Assembly: GCF_024622045.1 (NCBI RefSeq)
Contig: NZ_JANKBP010000014.1
DNA length: 64,000 nucleotides
DNA from: Rodentibacter caecimuris
Lineage (GTDB): Bacteria; Pseudomonadota; Gammaproteobacteria; Enterobacterales; Pasteurellaceae
Strand: one strand, 5' to 3'
Shown here: positions 37,634 to 47,096 of the stretch, piece by piece
Position numbering within the stretch: the first letter of the stretch is position 1
Layout of the letters: each line of letters begins with the position of its first letter
Notes under the pieces: model-generated
What the model was told of the DNA's origin: nothing
The model's input: only the letters and a program-made list of their open reading frames with translations
Database searches by the model: none
Translations under genes and position numbers: made by a program

Positions 37634-37780
37634 ATAAAAATGTAATAGGCGTGATAAAACAGGCTGAAATTGCGCGCAATATAGCATTTTTACCGTCTGT
37701 TTTGAACTATCTCATTAAAAAAGAAGCTATCTTTTGATATGATACCGACAATTTATTTTCAAGATGAAAAAGGATAAGTT

Positions 37781-38785
37781 ATGGCAAAACCAATCGTATT
37801 TAGCGGAGTGCAGCCTTCCGGCGAGTTGACTATCGGGAACTATTTAGGCGCGTTGCGCAATTGGGTAAAAATGCAAGAGGATTATGAGTGTATTTTCTGT
37901 GTGGTTGATTTACATGCGATCACGGTGCGTCAAGATCCCGCCGCGCTTCGTAAGGCAACCCTTGATGTTGTGGCGCTATATTTAGCCTGCGGTATTGATC
38001 CGAACAAAGCGACAATTTTTGTTCAATCCCATGTTCCGGAACATACCCAATTAAGCTGGGTACTGAATTGTTATACTTATTTTGGTGAAATGAGCCGTAT
38101 GACCCAATTTAAAGATAAATCGGCACGTTATGCGGAAAATATTAATGTGGGTTTGTTTGATTATCCGGTATTGATGGCGGCGGATATTTTGCTTTATCAA
38201 GCAAAAAATGTGCCGGTTGGCGATGATCAAAAACAACATCTGGAAATCACACGCGATATTGCCAATCGCTTTAATGCCCTTTATGGGGATATTTTTACTA
38301 TTCCTGAAATTTTTATCGGTAAAGCCGGCGCACGTATTATGTCATTGCAGGATCCGGAAAAGAAAATGTCAAAATCCGATGATAACCGCAATAATGTGGT
38401 GACACTTTTAGAAGATCCAAAATCCGTGGCGAAGAAAATTAAACGTGCAGTGACCGATTCTGATGAGCCGCCGGTAGTTCGTTATGATGTGAAAAACAAA
38501 GCCGGCGTATCGAATTTATTGGATATTCTTTCTGCCGTAACGGATAAATCTATTGCGGAATTAGAGCAGGAGTTTGAAGGAAAAATGTACGGTCATTTAA
38601 AAACGGCGGTGGCTGATGAAGTGTCCGGGTTACTTGTCGGCTTACAAAAGCGTTTCCAAGAATATCGTAATAACGAAACGTTGCTTGATGATGTACTTCG
38701 TCAAGGTGCGTTAAAAGCACGGGCTAAAGCACAGGAAACCTTGGCAAAAGTGTATGACGCAGTAGGTTTTGTTGCGGCAAAATAA
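37781..38785 (+). CDS. trpS: Tryptophanyl-tRNA synthetase
   Basis: TrpS charges tRNA-Trp. The 334-residue class I synthetase has the HIGH-region motif PSGELTIGNYLGAL, the tryptophan-site region DYPVLMAADILLY, and the KMSKS loop. AAAAGGATAAG precedes the ATG. Length is normal. It is followed 28 bases later by a YfcZ/YiiS-type gene. Confidence 0.97.
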   Translation: MAKPIVFSGVQPSGELTIGNYLGALRNWVKMQEDYECIFCVVDLHAITVRQDPAALRKATLDVVALYLACGIDPNKATIFVQSHVPEHTQLSWVLNCYTYFGEMSRMTQFKDKSARYAENINVGLFDYPVLMAADILLYQAKNVPVGDDQKQHLEITRDIANRFNALYGDIFTIPEIFIGKAGARIMSLQDPEKKMSKSDDNRNNVVTLLEDPKSVAKKIKRAVTDSDEPPVVRYDVKNKAGVSNLLDILSAVTDKSIAELEQEFEGKMYGHLKTAVADEVSGLLVGLQKRFQEYRNNETLLDDVLRQGALKARAKAQETLAKVYDAVGFVAAK

Positions 38786-38813
38786 GGCTTACAACTTAAA
38801 AAAGGAGCGAAAT

Positions 38814-39104
38814 ATGGCAATTCAAACGGAAAAACCGATTGAGTGTGTAGGGTGCAACACTTTTGATATGAAATCGTTGTTTGATAATCGGGATTGCACG
38901 CAAGAGATTCATTATCTTTACGATACACAGGAACAAGCGCAAACCGCGTTAGATTTTTTTACCCAGAAAGCCCGTGAAATTGAAAGTGAACCTTGTGAAA
39001 TTCAGGCGGAAATCAGCAAAGCGGAAGACGGCTATTTGTTAAAAGCGAAACTGACTTTCTGCTGTCAAGCCGAGTTAGTCATTTTTCAAATGAAAATTAG
39101 CTAA
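38814..39104 (+). CDS. YfcZ/YiiS family (DUF406) protein
   Basis: This 96-residue protein starts MAIQTEKPIECVGCNTFD at ATG 38814, chosen for the ribosome site AAAGGAG just upstream. It has the short Cys motif CVGC near its start and CC near the end. It resembles the YfcZ/YiiS family of unknown function. It probably shares a transcript with trpS and ends at a USS-based terminator. Confidence 0.78.
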   Translation: MAIQTEKPIECVGCNTFDMKSLFDNRDCTQEIHYLYDTQEQAQTALDFFTQKAREIESEPCEIQAEISKAEDGYLLKAKLTFCCQAELVIFQMKIS

Positions 39105-39110
39105 AGCAAT

Positions 39111-39155
39111 AAAAGTGCGGTGGAAATTCTCAACGAAAACCAACCGCACTTTTTA
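39111..39155. terminator. Paired-USS terminator after the YfcZ-like gene
   Basis: AAAAGTGCGGT and ACCGCACTTTT are inverted with a 21-base loop, then a T run. The right arm touches the stop codon of the DUF1232 gene on the other strand. Confidence 0.65.
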
Positions 39156-39317
39156 TTTAGTAAGTAAAATTTTTATTAATAGCCACACGGCAGCGGCATC
39201 ATCTACTAAGCCCAACGGCCCGAGTACGGCTTCCGGTAGAATATCGATCGGACTAAACAGATAAATCAAAATTGCCACGATTTTGAGTAACTTTGTTTTA
39301 TTCATTCGAGAAAACAT
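39153..39317 (-). CDS. Small DUF1232 (YkvA-like) membrane protein, 54 residues
   Basis: On the minus strand this frame reads MFSRMNKTKLLK and continues with LIYLFSPIDILPEAVLGPLG and LVDDAAAVWLLIKI. This is the DUF1232 core: a hydrophobic stretch, SPIDxxPE, GPLGLxDD. The family is of unknown function. The ATG lies three bases beyond the ferredoxin stop, so it is in one operon with it. It is much shorter than most DUF1232 proteins, but the whole motif is present. Confidence 0.8.
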   Translation of the reverse strand: MFSRMNKTKLLKIVAILIYLFSPIDILPEAVLGPLGLVDDAAAVWLLIKILLTK

Positions 39318-39320
39318 TGC

Positions 39321-39587
39321 TTAACCTTCAAGTTTATCGGCATGGTGGATCATCACGAAACGCTCCCAAAGCTGTTCTTCCGTTTCTTGATGGTCGGGAT
39401 CAGGTTTTATGCAGTTCGTAATAGGGCAAACTTTTTGGCAGGTTGGTGTGTCATAATGACCAACACATTCCGTGCAAAGTACGGGATCGATTACATAAAT
39501 TTCATCACCGATAGAAATTGCCTCGTTGGGACATTCCGGCAAACACATATCGCAGTTCGTACATTTATGGGTGATGAATAATGCCAT
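39321..39587 (-). CDS. yfhL: YfhL-family 4Fe-4S dicluster ferredoxin
   Basis: This 88-residue protein has two iron-sulfur binding sets: CTNCDMCLPECP near residues 9-20 and CTECVGHYDTPTCQKVCP further on, with the longer loop typical of YfhL-type (Allochromatium-like) ferredoxins. I chose ATG 39587, preceded by AAGGATC; the upstream in-frame sequence is not protein-like. Its redox partner is unknown. Confidence 0.92.
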   Translation of the reverse strand: MALFITHKCTNCDMCLPECPNEAISIGDEIYVIDPVLCTECVGHYDTPTCQKVCPITNCIKPDPDHQETEEQLWERFVMIHHADKLEG

Positions 39588-39668
39588 TGTGATCCTTTGG
39601 GATATTAGATATGAAAGCGGCGAATTATAGCCGACAAATATAAAATTGACAAAAAATAAACATATTTT

Positions 39669-40382
39669 ATGAAGAAACAAATTTCCACATTTTCCATTAT
39701 TACCCTTGCGGCATTTAGCATTTGGCAATATTTTAGCGAAAATCAAAAGTTTTCTTCTCAAGCAGAATCTTCCACTCCCAAAAAAGACAAAAGTGCGGTT
39801 AAAAATATAGATATTTTTGCCGATTATGATGTGGTAATGCGTGATGATCCGATTGGACAAAATGCAAATGCGCCGGTGGATTATTATATGTTGGCACTTT
39901 CTTGGTCACCGGGTTTTTGTGATACCCAGTATGAAAAATATGGCACAAGCTTACCCCCATCAGCACAATATCAATGCGGAACGAATCGCTCTTTTGGCTG
40001 GGTAGTTCACGGTTTATGGCCACAAAATGCAAAGGCTCGTTCTGCCGTTGAGCATCCCCGTTTTTGTCAAGGGGATTTGCCGGCATTGCCAAAATCGGTT
40101 ATTGAACCTTATTTAACCCTATCGCCGGGGGCGAAACTGCTACAAGGCGAATGGGAAAAGCACGGTAGCTGTGCTTTTAGTTCTGCGGAACAGTATTTTG
40201 CCAAAGAATTGGAATTGTTTAGTAGGTTACGCTTACCGCAAGAAAAGTTAGAACGGCGTGAATTATTTCGTTGGATGAAACAGAACAATCCGCAGCTTAA
40301 AAATGCCTATCTTGACGCAAGTCGCAATGAGTTATTTATTTGTTATGACAAGCAATGGCAAGTAATTGATTGCCGGAGGTAA
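39669..40382 (+). CDS. rna: RNase T2-family ribonuclease (RNase I)
   Basis: This is a 237-residue protein with an N-terminal hydrophobic segment (about 7-20) that may be a signal peptide or anchor. Both RNase T2 catalytic motifs are present: WVVHGLWPQ (about 115-123) and GEWEKHGSC (about 160-168). The enzyme cuts RNA without strong base preference, probably in the periplasm. A USS lies in the linker codons for KSAVK. It is divergent from yfhL. Confidence 0.92.
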   Translation: MKKQISTFSIITLAAFSIWQYFSENQKFSSQAESSTPKKDKSAVKNIDIFADYDVVMRDDPIGQNANAPVDYYMLALSWSPGFCDTQYEKYGTSLPPSAQYQCGTNRSFGWVVHGLWPQNAKARSAVEHPRFCQGDLPALPKSVIEPYLTLSPGAKLLQGEWEKHGSCAFSSAEQYFAKELELFSRLRLPQEKLERRELFRWMKQNNPQLKNAYLDASRNELFICYDKQWQVIDCRR

Positions 40383-40407
40383 TTTAGGGTTTCTTTGATC
40401 TAAATCG

Positions 40408-40435
40408 TTACAACATAGCGAGATCTAGGTATAAT
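40408..40435 (+). promoter_or_regulatory. Candidate promoter of pgk-fbaA
   Basis: TTACAA (40408-40413) and a consensus TATAAT (40430-40435) are 16 bases apart, 40 bases before the pgk ATG. Confidence 0.65.
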
Positions 40436-40474
40436 GAATCCGGTTTTAATTTTAATTAACAAAGAGGATAGATT

Positions 40475-41638
40475 ATGTCAGTAATCAAAATGACCGACTT
40501 AGATTTAGCGGGCAAACGTGTGTTTATCCGTGCAGATCTTAATGTACCGGTAAAAGACGGCAAAGTGACTTCCGATGCACGTATTCGTGCAACCATCCCA
40601 ACTTTGAAGTTAGCCCTTGAGAAAGGGGCGAAAGTGATGGTGACGTCTCACTTAGGTCGTCCGACTGAAGGGGAATTTAAACCTGAAGATTCTTTACAAC
40701 CGGTTGTTGATTATTTGAACGAACATCTTGATGTTCCTGTGCGTTTAGTGCGTGATTACCTTGATGGAGTGGATGTAAAAGAAGGCGAAATCGTTGTTTT
40801 AGAAAACGTTCGTGTAAACAAAGGTGAAAAGAAAAATGATCCTGAATTAGGGAAAAAATATGCTGCACTTTGTGACGTATTCGTGATGGACGCATTCGGT
40901 ACCGCACACCGTGCACAAGCTTCAACTTACGGTGTTGCTGAATTTGCGCCGGTTGCTTGTGCCGGTCCATTGCTTGCCGCTGAGTTAGATGCCTTAGGTA
41001 AAGCGTTAAAAGAACCTGCTCGTCCAATGGTGGCAATTGTAGGCGGTTCTAAAGTTTCCACAAAATTAGAAGTGTTAAACTCTCTTTCAAAAATTGCTGA
41101 TCAAATTATCGTGGGTGGCGGTATTGCAAATACGTTCATCGCGGCGGCCGGTCACAATGTAGGTAAATCTTTGTATGAAGAAGATTTAATTCTTGTGGCA
41201 AAAGAATTAGCCGCCAGTACGGATATTCCCGTTCCGGTTGATGTGCGTGTAGGAACAGAATTTTCTGAAACAGCACCTGCAACCGAAAAAGCCGTGACTG
41301 AAGTAAAAGACGATGAATCCATTTTTGATATTGGTGATAAATCTGCAGAGCAATTGGCTGAAATCATCAAAAATGCGAAAACCGTTTTATGGAATGGGCC
41401 GGTAGGTGTGTTTGAATTCCCTAATTTCCGTAAAGGAACTGAAGTTATTTCTCATGCTATTGCGAATAGCGAGGCATTCTCTATTGCCGGTGGCGGCGAT
41501 ACCCTTGCGGCGATTGATTTATTTGGTATTGCCGATAAAATTTCTTACATTTCAACTGGTGGTGGTGCGTTCTTAGAATTTGTAGAAGGTAAAGTATTAC
41601 CGGCGGTAGAAATTCTTGAAAAACGTGCGAATGGTTAA
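40475..41638 (+). CDS. pgk: Phosphoglycerate kinase
   Basis: Pgk makes ATP from 1,3-bisphosphoglycerate. The 387-residue protein has RADLNVPVKDG near the start, TSHLGRPTEG, DAFGTAHRAQAS, and GGGDTLAAIDLFG near the end. AAAGAGGATAG precedes the ATG. It is followed by the aldolase gene, the order seen in H. influenzae and E. coli. Confidence 0.98.
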   Translation: MSVIKMTDLDLAGKRVFIRADLNVPVKDGKVTSDARIRATIPTLKLALEKGAKVMVTSHLGRPTEGEFKPEDSLQPVVDYLNEHLDVPVRLVRDYLDGVDVKEGEIVVLENVRVNKGEKKNDPELGKKYAALCDVFVMDAFGTAHRAQASTYGVAEFAPVACAGPLLAAELDALGKALKEPARPMVAIVGGSKVSTKLEVLNSLSKIADQIIVGGGIANTFIAAAGHNVGKSLYEEDLILVAKELAASTDIPVPVDVRVGTEFSETAPATEKAVTEVKDDESIFDIGDKSAEQLAEIIKNAKTVLWNGPVGVFEFPNFRKGTEVISHAIANSEAFSIAGGGDTLAAIDLFGIADKISYISTGGGAFLEFVEGKVLPAVEILEKRANG

Positions 41639-41657
41639 TTAATCTAAATAACGATGA

Positions 41658-41689
41658 AAGGTGTGTGGATTGAATAATCTACGCACCTT
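41658..41689 (+). other. Hairpin between pgk and fbaA
   Basis: AAGGTG (41658-41663) and CACCTT (41684-41689), with GGATT/AATCT pairing inside, form a hairpin before ATAAAAATT. It may partly terminate transcription or protect an RNA end. Confidence 0.45.
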
Positions 41690-41726
41690 ATAAAAATTCT
41701 CAACATTTAAAGAAGGAAACAACAAG

Positions 41727-42803
41727 ATGGGTTTATTAGATATCGTAAAACCAGGTGTATTAACTGGTGAAGATGTTCAGAAAGTATTCGCTTATGCCAA
41801 AGAACATAATTTCGCAATCCCGGCGGTAAACTGTGTAGGGTCTGACTCCGTTAATGCCGTATTAGAAACTGCGGCTCGAGTAAAATCACCGGTTATTATC
41901 CAGTTTTCTAATGGCGGTGCCTCTTTCTATGCCGGTAAAGGTATCAAACCTACATCAGGCGAGCGTGCCGACGTTTTAGGCGCAATTGCCGGTGCGAAAC
42001 ACGTTCATACTCTTGCAAAAGAATATGGTGTGCCGGTTATCCTTCATACCGATCACGCAGCGAAAAAATTACTTCCATGGATTGACGGTTTATTAGAAGC
42101 GGGTGAAAAACATTTTGCCGAAACCGGTCGCCCATTATTCTCTTCTCATATGATTGATTTATCTGAAGAGCCAATGGAAGAAAATATGGCAATTTGCCGT
42201 GAATATCTTGCCCGTATGGATAAAATGGGGATGACTCTTGAGATCGAAATCGGTATCACCGGTGGTGAAGAAGACGGCGTAGATAATTCAGATGTGGAAG
42301 AGTCTAAACTCTATACTCAACCTGAAGACGTATTATATGTTTATGACCAACTAAATCCGGTCAGCCCGAACTTTACTGTTGCTGCGGCATTCGGTAATGT
42401 ACACGGTGTTTATAAACCGGGTAATGTGAAATTAAAGCCGTCTATCTTAGGGGCATCACAAGAATTTGTGGCGAAAGAGCGTAATCTTCCTGCAAAACCA
42501 ATTAATTTCGTGTTCCACGGCGGTTCCGGTTCTTCCCGTGAGGAAATCCGCGAAGCGATCGGTTACGGTGCAATCAAAATGAACATTGATACCGACACTC
42601 AATGGGCGGCTTGGAATGGTATTCTAAACTTCTATAAAGCGAATGAAGCCTATTTACAAGGTCAATTAGGTAATCCTGAAGGCCCGGACGTACCGAATAA
42701 AAAATATTATGATCCGCGTGTTTGGTTACGCAAAATGGAAGAATCCATGTCTAAACGTTTAGAGCAATCTTTCGAAGACTTAAACTGTGTTGATGTTTTA
42801 TAA
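41727..42803 (+). CDS. fbaA: Class II fructose-bisphosphate aldolase
   Basis: This zinc-dependent aldolase splits fructose-1,6-bisphosphate. The 358-residue protein has the zinc-site motif LHTDHAAKKLLPW, the conserved GNVHGVYKPGNV and FHGGSGSS, and NIDTDTQWA. AAGAAGGAAAC precedes the ATG. It is followed by a clear intrinsic terminator. Confidence 0.98.
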   Translation: MGLLDIVKPGVLTGEDVQKVFAYAKEHNFAIPAVNCVGSDSVNAVLETAARVKSPVIIQFSNGGASFYAGKGIKPTSGERADVLGAIAGAKHVHTLAKEYGVPVILHTDHAAKKLLPWIDGLLEAGEKHFAETGRPLFSSHMIDLSEEPMEENMAICREYLARMDKMGMTLEIEIGITGGEEDGVDNSDVEESKLYTQPEDVLYVYDQLNPVSPNFTVAAAFGNVHGVYKPGNVKLKPSILGASQEFVAKERNLPAKPINFVFHGGSGSSREEIREAIGYGAIKMNIDTDTQWAAWNGILNFYKANEAYLQGQLGNPEGPDVPNKKYYDPRVWLRKMEESMSKRLEQSFEDLNCVDVL

Positions 42804-42827
42804 TCCACAAAACTAGCATAAAATACG

Positions 42828-42853
42828 ACCGCACTTTTAGGTGCGGTTTTTTA
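42828..42853 (+). terminator. Intrinsic terminator of fbaA built on a USS
   Basis: ACCGCAC (42829-42835) and GTGCGGT (42841-42847) pair around a 5-base loop and are followed by TTTTT. Confidence 0.85.
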
Positions 42854-42870
42854 TATTTGAGTGACAACTT

Positions 42871-44121
42871 ATGCAAATTTCAAAACAGAATATTCTCCCT
42901 TTCTTGGCAAATTTAAGTATTAGCTTTTTCTTTTTATCCGTGTTGACTTTGAAAGGCGGACACAATATCGCCCCGATTTTTTTAATGCTGCTAGGTTTAG
43001 GTTACGGCATTTACGGTCTGATCAAAAAATTCAAATGGGATTTATCAAAAGAAGATAAATGGCTTATTTATAGTTATATTTTTTATTTTACGGTATTTGT
43101 GCTTTCGTTATTAATGAATGAAGGGAAGGGAAGGGAATTAGATAATCCAAGCCGTGCTATTTTATTAATTCCGGCGTTCATTTTCTTATTAAGAACCCCA
43201 TTAAAGTTATGTGCATTGATTTATGCTATTCCATTAGGAGCGGTAATCGCGGGATTCGTTGCTCTTTATGATAAGTTTATTTTACACAGTCCTATGGCAT
43301 ATGCTCCTCGAACCATGCAGATTCAGGGCGGGGATATTGCAATGTCATTGGGGCTGTTTAGTTTTGTGATTGGGCTTTATTTTTGGCAAAAATCACATAA
43401 AAAAATCGCCGCACTTTGTATTATTGCTTCATTTGGTGGCGTATTAGGCAGTATTCTTTCTACGGCTCGTGGAGGCTGGGTAGCGTTACCCGTTATGTTG
43501 ATGGTTGTATTGTGGATTTATCGCCGTTCGCTGTCAAAAAGATTTTTTCTGAGTTTGATTGGTATGTTTGCCGTAGTTGTAGTCGGTGTTAGCCAAATGC
43601 CGAATAGCCGTGTGATGGAGCGTCTTTCATTAATTCAATACGACATTGTCAGATATGAAAAAAATAATGCGAATACCTCGCTTGGATTACGCTTTGAAAT
43701 GTGGAAAAGTGCGGTTGGAATGATAAAAGAAAAACCGGTTTTAGGCTGGGGAGAGCAAGGGGCGACAGAAAAGCGTAAACAGGATGTCGAAACGAAAGTA
43801 GTAGCCGGTCATATCGGGCAATTTACCCATGCGCATAATCAATATCTCGATGATTTTTCTAAGCGAGGAATCGTCGGACTGATCGCATTTTTAGCCATTT
43901 TATTTGTACCGTTATTTCAATTTAAACGTCGTTTAAACAGCACTTCTTTAGAAACAAAATTAATTGCCTCATTGGGTATAGTGCATATTTTTTCGGTGAT
44001 GATTTATTGTTTAAGCCAAGGTTTTTTTGCACATAATTCGGGTAATATTTTTTATTTCTTCCTAACGATAGTGTTTTTAGCCATGCTAAAACAAAGTGAA
44101 AAAAGACAACCTTTGGAGTAA
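42871..44121 (+). CDS. O-antigen ligase / polymerase family membrane protein (WaaL-like)
   Basis: This is a 416-residue protein with about 11 membrane segments and a large periplasmic loop in the second half that contains the Wzy_C signature GLRFEMWKSA and GWGEQGA, then FTHAHNQYLDDFSKRG. WaaL joins polysaccharide to lipid A-core in the periplasm. A role in lipopolysaccharide is supported by the glycosyltransferase gene five bases downstream. Ligase versus polymerase cannot be decided from sequence. A USS is inside the gene. Confidence 0.85.
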   Translation: MQISKQNILPFLANLSISFFFLSVLTLKGGHNIAPIFLMLLGLGYGIYGLIKKFKWDLSKEDKWLIYSYIFYFTVFVLSLLMNEGKGRELDNPSRAILLIPAFIFLLRTPLKLCALIYAIPLGAVIAGFVALYDKFILHSPMAYAPRTMQIQGGDIAMSLGLFSFVIGLYFWQKSHKKIAALCIIASFGGVLGSILSTARGGWVALPVMLMVVLWIYRRSLSKRFFLSLIGMFAVVVVGVSQMPNSRVMERLSLIQYDIVRYEKNNANTSLGLRFEMWKSAVGMIKEKPVLGWGEQGATEKRKQDVETKVVAGHIGQFTHAHNQYLDDFSKRGIVGLIAFLAILFVPLFQFKRRLNSTSLETKLIASLGIVHIFSVMIYCLSQGFFAHNSGNIFYFFLTIVFLAMLKQSEKRQPLE

Positions 44122-44126
44122 GTATT

Positions 44127-45161
44127 ATGGAAAAAATGTTGGTCATTCGTAATGATAAACTGGGTGATTTTATGCAGGCATGGCCGGCTTTCGCTATGCT
44201 GAAAGCATCAAATCCTTCACTAAAACTGACCGCACTTGTGCCGAGTTACACTGCACCGCTTGCACAAATTTGCCCTTATTTGGATGATGTGATTATTGAT
44301 AGTAAAAAAGACGACAAAGTAGATTTTAACCGCCTTATCCATGAGATTAGAATAAGAAACTTTGATGCCATGATCAGTTTTTTTTCCAATACGCATAATG
44401 CCAAATTAGCTTGGAAAAGCGGGATTAAATATCGCCTGGCACCTGCTACAAAACTGGTTCAGTTTTTTTATAATCACCGACTTACTCAGCGCCGTTCCCG
44501 TTCGGAAAAATCGGAAGCGGAATACAATCAGGATTTAGTCCGAGCTTTTTTAAAAAAACATAATATGCCGATTGTTGAACCAAAACCGCCCTATCTTGTA
44601 TTGGATAAAAGTGCGGTTGAAAATCAGCGTGTTTTTTTACAACAAACATTAGGGCTTTCCGCGAACAAGAAATGGATTTTTGTTCATAGTGGCTCAGGGG
44701 GATCGGCAACAAATCTTTCACTTACTCAATATGCAGAATTAATTCAGGGATTACTCATCGAGTTTGATTGTCAAATTGTGCTGACCGCCGGCCCCAGTGA
44801 GAGTGAAAAAGCCCATGAACTGGCGCAATTAGTGGGGGATTCACGTGTTGTGATTTACGATAAAAATAAAGGTTTGGTTGATTTTGCCCACTCCTTAGCT
44901 TGTGCCGATTTATTTATTGCGGGTTCAACCGGGCCGTTGCATTTAAGCAGTGCTTTTAATCTTCCAACGGTGGGATTTTATCCTAATAGCCGTTCCTCTC
45001 AACCAAGGCGTTGGAAACCGATTAATGATTTGGATAAGCATCTGGCGTTTTGCCCGCCAGCCGGTAAACAAACGCAAATGAATTTGGGCTTGATTTCAAT
45101 CAAGAATGCCTTAGCTGAAATTATTCCTTTTATTCATCGGGTGTGGCAAATAGCGGATTAA
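44127..45161 (+). CDS. Glycosyltransferase family 9 (heptosyltransferase-like)
   Basis: This 344-residue GT9 protein starts MEKMLVIRNDKLGDFMQAWPAFAML, the typical ADP-heptose transferase start, and has FVHSGSGGSATNL and the C-terminal ADLFIAGSTGPLHLSSAFN. GT9 enzymes add heptose to the lipopolysaccharide inner core. Acceptor is unknown. It is in one operon with the WaaL-like gene. Two USS lie inside it. Confidence 0.88.
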   Translation: MEKMLVIRNDKLGDFMQAWPAFAMLKASNPSLKLTALVPSYTAPLAQICPYLDDVIIDSKKDDKVDFNRLIHEIRIRNFDAMISFFSNTHNAKLAWKSGIKYRLAPATKLVQFFYNHRLTQRRSRSEKSEAEYNQDLVRAFLKKHNMPIVEPKPPYLVLDKSAVENQRVFLQQTLGLSANKKWIFVHSGSGGSATNLSLTQYAELIQGLLIEFDCQIVLTAGPSESEKAHELAQLVGDSRVVIYDKNKGLVDFAHSLACADLFIAGSTGPLHLSSAFNLPTVGFYPNSRSSQPRRWKPINDLDKHLAFCPPAGKQTQMNLGLISIKNALAEIIPFIHRVWQIAD

Positions 45162-45421
45162 TTCGGTGTATAACATCAGTGCTACGATAAGGTGTGGGAA
45201 AAAATTTAATTGTTAATTTAGCCAGCAAACAAAAATTAAACGATTTTTGACCGCACTTTAGACTTATTTAAAAATAATTCCCTTTAAAGGTTGAAAGTTA
45301 AGGCGGTTTATTGCGATAATTCCCATTATTTTTTGGGTGATCTTTTGGCAACTTTCATTTCGTGGTTTTGCTTAGTATTAAAAAGATCAATTTGAGTAAA
45401 TTTATCATTAGAAAAAGAGTA

Positions 45422-45964
45422 ATGGCAGAAAAACGTAATATTTTTTTAGTAGGGCCGATGGGTGCGGGTAAAAGCACAATTGGTCGTCAATTAGCACAAC
45501 AGTTAAATATGGATTTTTTAGATTCTGACGCAGTAATTGAAGAGCGTTCAGGTGCTGATATCGGTTGGATTTTTGATTTAGAAGGCGAGGAAGGCTTTCG
45601 TAAACGTGAAGAACGTATCATTAATGAATTAACCCAAATGCAAGGTATTGTTCTTTCTACCGGTGGCGGAACAGTGCTTTCAAAAGACAATCGTAATTAC
45701 TTATCGGCGCGTGGTATTGTGATTTATTTGGAAACGACGGTTGATAAACAATTCCAACGTACACAACGGGATAAAAAACGACCACTCTTACAAGATGTGG
45801 AAGATCCGCGCCAAGTCTTGGAAGATCTCGCGAAAATCCGTAACCCGTTATATGAGGAAGTTGCGGATATTACCCTCCCTACCGATGACCAAAATGCCAA
45901 AGTGATGGTGAATCAAATTATTGATTTAATTGATAATATGAATGGGCTAAACGGCACTCTTTAG
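45422..45964 (+). CDS. aroK: Shikimate kinase
   Basis: AroK phosphorylates shikimate in the pathway to aromatic amino acids. The 180-residue protein from ATG 45422 has the P-loop GPMGAGKSTIG, the shikimate-site DSDAVIEERSGADI and STGGGTV, and the lid segment TQRDKKRPLL. Start chosen by family length and AAAGAG upstream. The 260 bases before it hold one USS and no gene. It heads aroK-aroB-dam. Confidence 0.96.
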   Translation: MAEKRNIFLVGPMGAGKSTIGRQLAQQLNMDFLDSDAVIEERSGADIGWIFDLEGEEGFRKREERIINELTQMQGIVLSTGGGTVLSKDNRNYLSARGIVIYLETTVDKQFQRTQRDKKRPLLQDVEDPRQVLEDLAKIRNPLYEEVADITLPTDDQNAKVMVNQIIDLIDNMNGLNGTL

Positions 45965-46006
45965 CTTTAACTGGCAGTATTTAATCATTATTGTAAAGGA
46001 TAAATT

Positions 46007-47095
46007 ATGCTGTGCGTAAATGTAGAATTACAAGAACGTCGTTACCCGATTTTAATCGGTAGTGGTTTGCTACAAGATGAAACTTGCTATCCGGTTAAAG
46101 ACGGAGAGCGGATAATGGTTGTCAGCAATCCGACGATCGCACAGTTTTATCTGAAAACGGTGATGGATGCCCTTGAAAAACGAGGTTGTGTAGTCGATCA
46201 TGTTTTGTTACCCGATGGTGAAAAGTACAAGACGCTTGATTCTCTTAATCTGATTTTTACCAAACTTTTACAAGGCAACCATGGTCGCGATACAACGATT
46301 ATCGCACTTGGCGGTGGCGTTATCGGTGATGTTGCAGGTTTCGCAGCCGCAAGCTATCAGCGCGGTGTTCGTTTAATTCAAATTCCGACTACTTTACTTT
46401 CTCAAGTGGATTCTTCCGTCGGGGGGAAAACCGCCGTCAATCATGAGCTTGGTAAGAATATGATCGGTGCGTTCTATCAACCTGTAACAGTGATGATTGA
46501 TACGCTTACGCTGAACACCTTGCCAAAACGTGAAGTCAATGCCGGTCTTGCGGAAGTCATTAAATACGGTGCTATTCTTGACAATGAATTTTTTGAATGG
46601 TTGGAAAAGAATATTGATGATCTTGTGTCGCTGAAACAGGAAGCACTCCAGTATTGCATTGCCCGTTGTTGCCAAATAAAAGCGGATGTTGTAGCCCGTG
46701 ATGAAACAGAGAAAGGCGATCGTGCACTATTAAATCTCGGGCATACTTTTGGTCATGCCATCGAAACACATCTTGGCTATGGTAATTGGTTACATGGAGA
46801 AGCGGTTTCCGTCGGAATGATGATGGCTGCCGCGCTTTCTGAGGAATTGGGGAATATTTCCATCGCAGAGGTTGCTCGTTTGGAAAAATTACTTGCCCGT
46901 GCCAATTTACCCACTGTATCACCGGATGGAATGAAAGCGGAAGACTATCTGCCTCATATGATGCGCGATAAAAAAGTGCTTGCCGGTAAGTTACGTCTTG
47001 TATTGCTTAAATCACTGGGGCAAGCTTATGTGGCGACGGACACGGATCATAAGCTTGTGCTAAACGCTATCCGCTGTTGTTCTCAAACGGACTAA
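46007..47095 (+). CDS. aroB: 3-dehydroquinate synthase
   Basis: AroB cyclises DAHP to 3-dehydroquinate using NAD and a divalent metal. The 362-residue protein has LPDGEKYKTLDS, LGGGVIGDVAGFAA, QVDSSVGGKTAVNH and the metal-site NLGHTFGHAIE. AAAGGATAA precedes the ATG. It sits between aroK and dam, as in E. coli and H. influenzae. Confidence 0.97.
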   Translation: MLCVNVELQERRYPILIGSGLLQDETCYPVKDGERIMVVSNPTIAQFYLKTVMDALEKRGCVVDHVLLPDGEKYKTLDSLNLIFTKLLQGNHGRDTTIIALGGGVIGDVAGFAAASYQRGVRLIQIPTTLLSQVDSSVGGKTAVNHELGKNMIGAFYQPVTVMIDTLTLNTLPKREVNAGLAEVIKYGAILDNEFFEWLEKNIDDLVSLKQEALQYCIARCCQIKADVVARDETEKGDRALLNLGHTFGHAIETHLGYGNWLHGEAVSVGMMMAAALSEELGNISIAEVARLEKLLARANLPTVSPDGMKAEDYLPHMMRDKKVLAGKLRLVLLKSLGQAYVATDTDHKLVLNAIRCCSQTD

Positions 47096-47096
47096 A

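Noticed and set aside
42871..45161. Larger lipopolysaccharide gene cluster
   Set aside because: Only two genes are present before aroK; no other sugar-transfer or nucleotide-sugar genes are visible.
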